A stretch of DNA of 64,000 nucleotides from Ligula intestinalis (Eukaryota > Platyhelminthes > Cestoda > Diphyllobothriidea > Diphyllobothriidae). Below, one piece after another: positions 11,601-23,600 of this stretch; positions within the stretch are counted from its first letter, which is position 1; the number at the start of each line of letters is the position of its first letter. The notes beneath the pieces were generated by a model. It did not search any database, was not told the DNA's origin, and saw nothing but the letters and a program-made list of their open reading frames with translations. The translations under genes were made by a program, and so were the position numbers. The stretch is from assembly GCA_036362985.1 (NCBI GenBank), contig JAYGXS010000003.1, forward strand, positions 49,630,490 through 49,694,489. Direction: 5' to 3'.

Positions 11601-14600
11601 TCGACGACAAGAAGTGTATCAGAATGTCGTCTCTGGGTGACGTTGGATTATGCAGTTTGCGGAATGTGTCCTCTAGTGCTGCTTCGCAAATCGCTTTCTT
11701 TTCTCGGTCTCATTCAGTCACTCTCTGCTGAAGCAGTTTTGTGCCGTCTTCGCCCATGGACTCGCAGCATCTGGTCTTCACTTGGTCGTTTATCTCACGG
11801 TATTTGCACAGCCTCGCGTGGCAATCTTAAAGGATCACACGGATTAATCTTTTTCCATGTTGAAACATTGCGATGTTCGCCAACTCCGTATTCGCCGGAG
11901 GTTTGTATGTAACACACTTCGGCAACATGCTATTGTCCGGACACCTATGCAGAAACCGGGACTGCACATAGGTTGAAGACTCAGGAAAGGTAAACGTTAC
12001 TCATCGTTGGGCCGATCGCAGCAGATCACGTCAATTTATTTGAGCATGTCCCGTAACCCGATTGATGAACACTCTCACCACGATTATTGATATACCCTGC
12101 CACCACCGACAGAACGGGCTCGCGAAGCAGTGTGACAGAGCAAGGGTCCCGCGTTGGGATACCAGGTGTTCAAACCTACGGCTAAGTGCGGCTGGTTTAT
12201 TGCAGCCGGTGAACCCCAAATGACGATTCCAGTCTCTTCTGTCTTGTTCGTAAGATAAAGCAGTACATATTCATAGTCGCTGACTGTTTACCTTACGCCG
12301 GTTCACGCGATCGGCCTGCCACCACAAGAACTTAAATATAACTAGCTACTGTTATCAAATAAGTAGCAAACACACATACGCGACTGATTGCGAAGCACAA
12401 CGGGATGAACGGGTGCCATAGCCTGATCGGTGCACGCCACTCCCAAAAACGTTTCACTGTACCCATTTATCTGGGATAGACCGCGAAAATTTTCTCCGCG
12501 CGGTATCACAGACACCAAATCTCTTTGCTCCAGCCACTATATAGATCGTCGAGACCGCAGGCCTGTGTTTCTCACTACGAGTAATGCTCATCGATGGGCG
12601 ATGCAAAGATAAATTACGAGGCAGATCTAGATGCCGCAGCTGCAGTCACTGGACCATCATATTGTCAAAGGTATGTCTTACAACTATGTTCAAAGGAGGG
12701 GGAGATCCCAAAGTCACTGCGAAACGAAGCTAACTTTTGTGAATTTAAGCTCCTGTGTAGTCCGGCGGCTCCGCTCAATTTCTTCTCGGTTTTCTTGTAA
12801 AAAGTTTCGTACGTCCTGAAAAAAAAGACAGAGAGAATATTATAATCTGGTTTATGAGAATACAGGGGGATAAAAGGTGATTTCAAAAATACTGTCGGGG
12901 GAGTCAGTCTATCACTTTATAAGCAGCAGAGATACGATGGTTTGTGAAAAGACATTTCATATAATCTCGATTCCTGTCATGCGGTTGTTGGTGGGATTCG
13001 AGAGTGGGCCCCAAGACAAAGCGGGACAAGTGAGTTCCGTTAGCGATCAATGAGCGTTGATTAATAAATCTCATAATTAGAAACTTTTTTTAAATCGAAA
13101 TATACATTTTTTCGGGTATAAAACCGGCACAAGATGTAATTTACTACAAAAGGAGTACAAAAATTTATTTTTGTGCGGGTTTTCTATAAAACACATTTCA
13201 ACTTACGAGAGCATCGGCAATCAATCGGAAAAATACATGCCACATGAGTTATTATGTCGCACTGAATGCAGTTTTTCAGGCAGTTAGAAGAAAGCCCATA
13301 AAAAGGCTGACAACCTGACGTAACTGAAAAATACTGTGATAACGCTATATGATAATTGATTTTACAAGGCTGCTCAAGTACAGTGGAACCTCGGTTAACG
13401 CGTTTAATCCGTTCCAGCACCGACTTCGTCTGGTAGAACGCTGCTTTTGAAAAACGTAATCAATTAAACTGTATCAGTTCACTGATTGGCTGCAGGCGGC
13501 CGAGGGCCCACGCCGTGGGAGCAAGACTAAACGGCGGACACGAACATGCGCACACTGATAACTCGTTAACTGAGCAGAATTTATCGTCAATCGAAACAAA
13601 TTTTCTGCTTGTGACTCCCTTGTTACCTAAAATGCTTGTAAATGGAGCTGCTCATCATCCAAGGCTCCACTGCAATCATTTTTTTGAATCGATAGGAAAA
13701 TTTGCGATTTCGGTTCACATTATGCTTGGCAGCCCATATAGTGCTTATATTGTGCCAGCTAAACACCACTTACGAAGCGACAATTTAAGTCTTCGTACCT
13801 TCCGTAACGGTCTAAATTAAAAACGTAATCGGTTGAATGATGATATATGATACACCGAAGATTAAAAAAGTCATAAATTGCCTAGTGTTTATAAGCCGAT
13901 AGGGCTCACGGCACAAAGGCATTTCCGTCTTCACAGTTCCCGTTTCTACGCTGAAAAGTAAAGTAGATAAGCGCCCACCGATGGGTTATGGAACTCACTC
14001 GTCCTGTTGTGCCGCAGAGCTTGTTTTCGAGACCGACCAGCAGCCGCTCAAGGGTTAGCATAGCATAGGCAGAAATACATTACCAAGAAAGACTAGGGAA
14101 ACCGGAATGATAATTTCTGGCTTATTAGCTGTTCTCAGTCAGCCACACCCAACCCAGGGGGTTTAAATGGAGGTTCGAACCAGCGATCTTGTTAGTTAGA
14201 AGTCAAACGCTCTAACCACTGTCTCCCGGGCTTTTTCCCTTGCAGGTTTCCATCGAGCGTATACATGATGGTAGGCAAGAAGCCCATTGTGCAGTGGTAA
14301 GAGCGTTGGACTTCTACCTAATAAGGTCGCAGGCCGCCACCCCTGGGGTTGACTATGGCCGGCTGATGATAGGCTAATAAGCCAGAAACTGTCACTCCAG
14401 TCGCTGTTGTTCTTGTCAGTAATAGATTGCTGAATAAAAAGTAATTTTAAAATAACCAAAGCCCTAAAGAAAAAGAGTGGGTTCCAATAACGCAGATTAA
14501 GCAGGTGCAGACACTTACCTCCAGCTCCTTGCCAAAGATGTCGCGCAGGAGGGCAAGTTCTTGCTTTATCTCCTGAAGGTCGCTCTTATCACTAATGGAA

Positions 14601-17600
14601 AAAATTGGAAAAACTTTTGGAAGAAACCATGAAGGCTAAATGAGTTAAAAGAAAATGTTTTTTAGTAAATGAATTACCCAGCGACTGGTTTCAATCCTTA
14701 CGTAACATAGGCTATACTTATGCATGCCTATTAGGCTCCAGAAGGGCAACACATCTGCATCTTCTAATATTTCATTCTTGGATGCTGAGAACACACACCA
14801 AAAATCCCAACTGTGCCTGCGGCTTAATACAATCGTGCAGACGACAGCATTCTAAATGTTCGACGTCACAAACCGTGCTGTACTGGAAACAATTGCAAAC
14901 CATCCTAATTGTCTGGATAATCACCCATCTCCTTTACTGAGAAAATAATGATATTCAATAACTCCTTTGGCTTTGATTATCTGCCAAGGAAACGGCGAAT
15001 GCTGACCTCAGCGGCCAGATATGAACCAAAGATATCCACCTTGGAGATAGAGTGAACGTTGTGCTCGACGATAACTGACTCAAAACTACAATTCGTGGCA
15101 AGGTCATGAAAATCAAGGACCTATTGAATCCCGATGAGGATTCGGGTGTATTGTATCGCAGCCCGTTACCAAACTGTCCTTAAAACTGCATAGGTCACAC
15201 TGGACGAGATTTTGCATCACACAAGCTGGCTGTGAGACGGGATGATGGATTATCTAAAGTGACTGCCAACATCTTTTACATGGGTCCCGCGTTTAACTTC
15301 GCAGCCACTCAGATAATCGGCCATGCTAGAAGCAGGAAAAGCCGCGAATTGATTGAAGCCCCGGCTTCTGATGAGAAAACGATCAATCGATATCAATCGA
15401 TATGAAGCCGGCCGAACGAGCGCTACGCAGTCATCTCCGGACTGGCCTTACTGGTGTGTGATTGGCCCCTATGCCCTATAACTGTATTCGCCTGGAGTTC
15501 ACATTCACACTCAAGTTCATAATTGGAGGACTAAAAACGTTCAATGACTGTCAACACGAAAGAAGTTTCCCTCCACTTTCTGTTCCAAAGGTATTCGATC
15601 GACTCAGTAATAACTGCGTGAATATTTAAAGCGCGGACAAAACCTTCACATAGCACACTCCCTTAGCGCCTACATTTTCTCTGGTTTTACTGAAACGATC
15701 TACCAAATCGATGGTATAGTAAAAGGTATTCTACTCTGAATCTTTAACTGATTGCCCTCACAGTACGCCGCTATGGAAACGACTGGTTCCTCCACGTGGT
15801 TTTGACTGACCAGCTGCATCTCTAGGGTGACTTTTTACCGGTTAGGGTGACAGTTTTGGCTGAAAAAAGGTTAGAAGTCTCCATCGTAGATGGTTCTGGC
15901 ACATATTCAGTCCACCGAAAAATAACCCCGTCAGCGTAGCTCTGTCACCAGGACCGCTGGACCAATGGTGGAGTTAATTTGATGCAATTTGCATCGGGAA
16001 TGGTGTCAAATCTGCTAGTTGACAGTGGAGGCCAACCAATTGCGAGGCCCCTGCTCTCAATGATCTGCTCCGCTTGAAGATGTTGCGGGAAACGCAACTG
16101 ATAAACCAATTACAGTAACAGTTGGTACAGTTGGTTACGCTGGAAAGTAGGTCAAAGTAGTCCCCGTGAAGAAAATTACAACTGATGCCAACTAGAAGTT
16201 TAGGGAAGAACAGCAGATATACCTATTTCCTCCGAGGCAGATGAGGCTCTGCTTTAAAATCCCTCGCTGGATTCTTAGCACAGAGCCCATAACTCAGGTT
16301 GATTCGACTAATTGTTGGGCCTAATCATAGACGAGTCCAGTACAAATGCGACCTGTGATTTTATTGCCTATCCCTTACCCAAAAACTTCCTGAAAAAACT
16401 GTGGGGACGGGGTGGGAGAAGGTTTAACATCCGTCGGGATGTCGTCTGCTGATGCATCATTCAACTCGCCTTCTGTTGCCGTTTTTGTGGAAGGTATTGT
16501 TTCTTTTACCGACTGCGGGGGCTTCTGAAGTCCACACTGTGTCCCTGGTGACCATGCTTGTTTCCTTTTTGAGCCTACAATTTAAGGAAATTCAAAGGCA
16601 TGAGAAGCGATCACGACGAGAGAAACGCTTTATAAAATCGAAGTAAAGTGCGGTAGATATTTCATGCAAAATACCGAAATTTGCAAAGATTGGTCATCAT
16701 TCGCAGATGGGTATTAAGTAGGGTTGTAGTACGGATTATCGAGCAGCCTAATCTCAAATCATTTCAGTCGCGTCAGGATGCCGGTTTTTAACAATATTCT
16801 TTCTGATCACTAACAAAAATACTTTCTGAAACATATGGCTATTGAAGTAGTATGCATTTACCTCGTTGATTTCCACTGCCCTTGTAAATTAAAATATAAT
16901 TTGTAGAAAACATGCACAAAAATATTCCTTCTTGTATTCATGTGCTAGAAAATTTACCCTCATTTAAATATTATATTTTAAGAAGGCGTATCTTTCGATT
17001 AAAAAAGTTCCTAAATTGCTGAATAATTTTGAAACCTAGCGACCGTTAGACCTGAATTCAAGGTTTTCAAACTGCATACTACGTACATCCTGTTTCAAGA
17101 AAACCGTGCATTTCTCTAAGCAATGAGGAAAATGTCGCATAGTTTTCACAAAACTAAAAACAGACGTTGATCATGCTGCATATATTGAAGGCAACATTAC
17201 TAAATTGACGGATAGGATACATTATGAATGAACATTTCACAGCGCAAATCCCATGTTGAAGGTAAAAGGCACCAGTGGAAGACATCTATTGTTTACAGAA
17301 CCCCACATTACCGTCTCAGGCAGCAGTGGCCACTGGCGAAGCCGGAGCTAGGACAGGACGGAGTGAGTTCCGTAGCGGATTGGTGAGTGTTCATCAACCA
17401 ATGCCGAAATTCCCTATCTAAACCGGCAATACAACGAACCCATCGTGCAGTGTGCTCAAGCTTCGGACTTCTAACCAACAGGTCATGGGTTCGAGCCTCA
17501 AATGGCGCACCCTCTGGGGTTGGGTATGACTGGCTCATGACGGCTAATGAGCCAGAAATGTCCCTTCCCGTCTCCCTTGTCTTTGCCAGTTACGTGCATC

Positions 17601-20600
17601 TTCCTCTAGCACTAGACGCTGTATGACTGTTGGCGGGGCTGGAGAATCAGCCACAAGGCAGAACGGACGAGCGAGTCCCGTAGTTAACTGGTAAAGGTTC
17701 ATCAACCAAAGTAAACACTTTGTTAAGTCAGACAGCTCATATCAGCCAAGGTAGGAGAGGAAGAAAAATGTCCAACGTGTGTTTATGCTTCTTTTCTTCA
17801 TGATCTTGACCGCAGACTTACCGGGAGTCTGGACAGCACTGTTGTTTTTGGATAGAGAGGTTGGATGCTTAGTAATTTTTTGTGACACTGGTGACTTTCT
17901 GTTAGCAGACTTCAATTGAGGTCTCGCTGGTGGCACAGTCTTTAGCACCTTGACATGCTCGTCGATATCATGCTCCCTGGTGGGAGGCCCCGCCTCCTCT
18001 ACTCTCGTCGGTTTACTGGGACGCTCCCGGTCTTGAACTCTGTGCATCAGGTCCATCAGATGATCCTAAAGGGAGCAAAGACAGCGTTGATCAATTGTAA
18101 GCGTGCTGCGCCGTTTGTTCGAAGTCTTATTTCCGGATTGTCCCTTAGGAGGTGTTTAGAAGTGCTTTAAAAATAGGGCTCAAAAGTGCATGTTCCTGTG
18201 TCAAAATATCAAGGAAGGACTTTCCTACCAAACAATTCAAAAGTTCAGAAGGGCAGCTGGCGAGTATACGTACGTTTTCGATAAATTCTCAACGGGAACG
18301 CAGAAGGTAAGGGGAGGTTGCCAGCTCAGGCCACCTCCATGTGCATCTCCTTATTTACCTGTTACTATGGAACAGGTTATATTGGTCGCACGAGTCGGTG
18401 CTTATGAGAAAGAATAAGGGAACACCTCCCGGCATGGTTGGGAAAAGGTGAAATTAGAAGAATAAAAAACGCCATTCTCGCCCATATTGTTGATTCCGGG
18501 CATAGTGTAGAACCTAAAGAAGCCCTCCGGGTGGTTTATAAGGTCTCACCAAACTATCCAGAGTCCCTGGGCCAGCGTCTGTTAACAACAGCAGAAGCGA
18601 CCGCTATCAGGTTTAGGAAGCCGGTCTTGTGTGCAAACTTCCTGTAGGCTCTGCGCATGGCATGGCCAGCGGTCGCTTAACTGCATGCACTCTGCCGCTC
18701 TCTCTTCTCTCCTCCGCTCCCCCTGGATAGGCTCAACCGAGCCCTTCCCGCCGCGTAAACAGCCTTCGTTTATCGACCTCTCCCCCTATTCTCATAACTC
18801 ACTTGCTGGATAAGAAGGATACTACGAATAGAAGCAAATATGCGTGCCCCAGGTTCTTGTAATAAAGAAGAAGAAGATGCGATCATTGGAACGGCAATTG
18901 TATTATTTTGAGCTTTCGGCTTCACACCAGAGGCTATCGTCAGAAAAAAATGAGAAAGCAGCGAGCGTGGGCATCCATTTTGTACTCTAGCTACGATTAA
19001 ACTGTGGGGGGAGACAGCATTTGTGATTGGCCCATGCTCACGTCATCTGCATGCGTCCGTGGTGTTCTGGCGTGCGACCTTGGCACTGTGTCTTGCATCC
19101 TTGGCGTGGCAGCGTGACTGTCTGGATAGGAACTGGGCTTTTTCTTAGTAGCGAGCACGGAGGACAAAATACAATTGTCGTTCCAGTGATCGCGTCTTCT
19201 TCTTTACAAGGAAGACATTGTTGACCGCATGTTTAATTACCATCCCATTCCCATATAAATGTACTGGCAGGATCAAAATTGATCGGAAGCTTGCGTATGC
19301 TCACCAACTGCCCTTCTGAATTTTTGATGGGTAGTTTTGCAAATTTAAAGGTTAAAAATGCGAGTAATTGGGCATAATTAGAGATAATCGTATACTTTAG
19401 GTGAACGTTTTATCAGAGTACAAAAGGTTCATGCAATTCTCCTGTAGGAAACGCCAAGGTAGAAGCAAACTTGCCTCTAAAGCTCCATCTGCATTCAAAT
19501 GGTAAAGTAAAAATTAATTTGACCCAATTAGAAAAAACTCAACGGCTTCGGTGGAATTTGAACCCACGCCAGCCAGGGGAAGGCCTTAGTGCAGCAGAAG
19601 CTTTAGCGAACTGAGTCACGAGGCCCCCATCAGGAGCCATGAGTTAAATCAAACTCGGATCAACTTACCCGCCCAGCCTACTGCAGCCACTGGAATCCAC
19701 CAATTCTGACACAGTAAGCTGACTGCCCAAATTCTGCAAAAATTCCCATTTTACGATAAAAAGTCACATTGGCAAACAATTGTTTTCAGTCCTTCATCAT
19801 CAGGCTGATACAGTGAAATGGAGAATAAAAAGGGTCAGTGAATTGCAACGTTTATACGATCGTCAGGTTGGCGGTGGGGCTGAAATTAAGCATCTGGGAT
19901 TTTCCTCGTCTCCTGAATGCGGGTGCCTGCGCGTTTAGGACGTTGGTTGCGATGCACTAAGAAGACAGGGGATGTTCTCGCAGTCAGCGGGTTGAGGTCG
20001 GTACGCCAACCGCGCAGCATGCGCCTGACTACTCTCTGTGCCTTCGTTTGGTGTGTTTTCGGACGGTGTGGCTTCAGGAGCCGTGGAATTTCCGCAGGCA
20101 GTCGGCCAAGGAAGGCAGATTGCTTGCACTAGCACCTTTTGACTACACCATACGACTATCAGGCACACTTAATTAGTAGGCCGTCGAGTTGTTTACAATT
20201 CAGTCAAACGAATTATTCAAATCTACTAAACCCCCTACTAAAGTAAGGAGTAAAAATCCCCAGCTGAAACACTAGCCTGAGAAAACGCTAAAGTAAAAGT
20301 CTTGAAAGAAACGAGGTGAATTGTTGTCAGAGAATAGGTCAAAAAGCAAACAAACGTACTTTTTTGCAGAGTTAAAATTCTGGCCCATAAAGTTAAAAAC
20401 AATTTTTTCTAAAGTGGGTACGATAGCTTTAAGAACCGAAAGCTGAATGATTTACAAAACCTACGGCCAGGACTGCGAAAATGTCTGCCCACCTTTTAAG
20501 TCAAAGGATATTATCTGCTGTGGGTATCCTCAATGTGAAATATCTCCTTAAAGGGCTTTATAATTTAGGTTCGGAATAATTCCAGGATAGAAATCTGATA

Positions 20601-23600
20601 GGCGGAACAAAAACCGTTCAGGTGAGCAACATTATATTCTCATCGTTTTTTTGCTTTCCTGGATAGATGAGTTTGTTACGGTACATTAATTTTTTATGCA
20701 AGTATTTATTGTCCACTTACAGCAAATTAAAAACGTGAGCTGTATTTGCTCAGCATCCAAAAGCTCAAACATTTTGGTGAAAATTATTCAATGAAATATG
20801 GCTCCCAATTCTGCGACCGAGCGAATGCTCAGATTTTTCACCAATTTTCCGAATTATTAATGGAAAATCGAAGGCTACTAGTTGTTGTAGGTGTAGGTTT
20901 TACGGTTAGCAATTAAAATTGTTGCTTGTCATGGTACATTGTGACTACTTAGACCAGCCGTCACAGGCCTTCAGAAACTTCAAAAATCGCGGTCCCATTC
21001 TGCTTGTGGAATTAAATTCATTTAGTATGTACGCAGCAGGCCACTTCTCCTTCTTCATTGCTGTATGGTAGGTGCCTCGTCAGCTGGGTCGACCGGCTTA
21101 CAATGGTGCTTTTTGAGTTAAAATTTGAAATATGAACAAAGGAAACTTTTTCTCCCTTTTGTCAGCAGCCCGCCTACGCGCATTGTTTGTTGCTAGGCGA
21201 CTGCCGGTAAGGTCTCTAAACGAAATCCTAAGACATACCGGACGGGGTATTCTACTTCCCCCAAGTGCGTCGGTAAAACACCGAAGCTGTCCGCGCGGTC
21301 GAACCTCCTTCTTAATTACTTCCTGGGACTCGTATGTTCGCTTATATTGTCTTGGCCTTATTGACATAGTCAGTTTTGTCCATGATGACGGTTGTACCAC
21401 CTTTGTCAGCAGGTACAACAACGATGCATATGTAGTGATTAAATAAACCTGGAGGTCATCTGGTGGATTCTAGATTGATTTCTGAAGGAATCTTGGTTCG
21501 TAATTCGGCTTACTGTATCAGGATTGGTGTAATCTGTAAGCTGCAGTAAATTGGGTACGTTACCTGACTCACATGTTCAGCTCATAGGCAAACGCCTTTG
21601 AGCCCTCTATTGGTTGCAAATTAGCTATGAAAGGCATCGATACAGCATAAAAATAAAAAAAAAGTGGTCGTTCACGCAATGGTAGGCGAAAAGCTAGCAG
21701 CCATCAGTTAATCAAGAGGTAAACCTAGAGGACTACTCACTTATTACGAGCCGTATAATTACATGTGATTGGTATCCTTGCATAGGTTAGCATGCAGCTG
21801 GTAAGTTACAAGCATGATGCATACCCAAGTGTGATTAAACTCTCATGGTTTCAAGGGCGGTGGCCAATTAATATATAATACACTGTATGGATGTCTAATA
21901 CATTAGTAAGTGCACTAATACCGGTTTATATTCGATTTTACCAGGAGGCAGCATTTTAAGTAGATATAAGGGGAAGATTATAGAAAAACACATCCAGTAA
22001 GTAAACCTCGATGTTTTCAAAAACTCACTGGAAAATCCAAACATTAAAATGCCATAAAAGGCTCATGGGAAAATTGAAACTGTGGAAGAAGTTGGTCTGT
22101 GTGTTAGCCTTCCAACGAGCTATCTTGTACGTCAAACGGCCTCCGGCTGCAAAATAAGCAAGATCTCGGATCCGACGAATAAGCACACCTGTGGCAGTCT
22201 TGATAAAATGGCTTAAACTCCGATTTATATACTGTATCAGAACTGATATGAACCGTCATTAACTAGCTTTGCCAGTCACCGTCGCCTTGCGAAGGCGCCA
22301 AACGAGATAACCACGAGCGAACAGTCTGAGGGTCTACTTGGAGAGCATTTGAACCTTTCGAAAATATTCGAGAATTCTTGGAGCGATGGCTTAATGAACA
22401 TGGCTTGAAAGGTGTTCATTGTCATCACTTTGCAATGGTTTTAAGTACTTTGATTACCGAGAAAGATATCAATCAATAGTACCTAGTTTGATCGATTGGT
22501 GCTTACTGATCGGTTTTGGGATTAACTTATCCTACGCTACCTTGCTACGTAAAATTTAGTACGAGTCTCTATCATCGACATCATTGCCACGACGATGTTG
22601 CGTTCTATTATTGCGACAATAGTGTATCCCATCACTCATCCCTTAGCTCTTTCAGACAAACAGAGCTGAGCCAAGCGGGCGAACGAGCGAGTTCTCGAAT
22701 GAAAAACAGTTGTCTCCTCAGGGCCGTAAAAATCTAGGTATTTTATAGTGGCATCGTCAGTCGGGATGAGGTATTCTTCATCGGTAATGGAAGAAGGCTT
22801 GAATAGGTGAACAGATCCAGGTATGTAAGTCCTAAACTACTAAGAGATAGTCAACAAAGACGATATCGTCAATCAAATCGATGTGTCTCTTAGTTTTAAA
22901 AGCGTTCTATGAAGCCCTATAGATAGGAGAATCTTTTTGCACCAAGCTTCCGGCCGGTCAGTCCATCTGTGTGGTTGTAAATGTTGGGCTTTCATTATGA
23001 AATACAAGCTAGGGCCAGGGATTTTACAGAAGTGATCGCTGATAACTATTTGAGGCGCTGTTTAATAAAACTCTGTCTAAAATATGGCCGCCGAAGCTAG
23101 TTGGGACGACGCCATTTAAATATCTCGTGTCACTCATAAAAAGGAACGAAATTGGTTTAGGCATGTTCTTCATTACCCGCCTCATGTGTTTGGCCCTGCC
23201 TGGCTCCAGACAATAATGATGTGGTTCGATACAGATAAGCAGGAGATGGTTACTAAACCTACAGTAACTGATTTTCATTGCTGAAAGAGTGGAGCCGGCT
23301 TTGCAGGTCTGCTGCAGCCGATTACTTCAGGCGGATAAGTACTATACGCGATATTTTTGCAGTTGGCTGGATTATGCATGTGCGCAGTCGTAACGAGTAA
23401 AATCAGACAAATAAGCAAACTTATTACTTTGAATTTTAAAGAATACACAAGACTACAGTCTAAAAATAAAAACGCAAAATGCCAACCATAACATGGCTAA
23501 CACGCTGCTCATAAAACGCTGCTTTTAGTAAAAGTTCGATGAGATATTTCGGGTAGGCTGGAGTATTTCAGGTTCAGTTAGAAATAAGCATGGTCATGAA

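Larger units (their letters stand above)
11251..14518. other. Large intron with SINE B copies and a pogo-type end
   Basis: A SINE B tail (12965-13065), a candidate pogo-type terminus at 13381 and a head-to-head SINE B pair (14000-14440) are visible. The 11260-12950 part shows no coding signal or known repeat. Confidence 0.5.

Noticed and set aside
15740..16350. Possible gypsy-type gag-pol remnant
   Set aside because: No protease, RT or integrase motif could be read in any frame.
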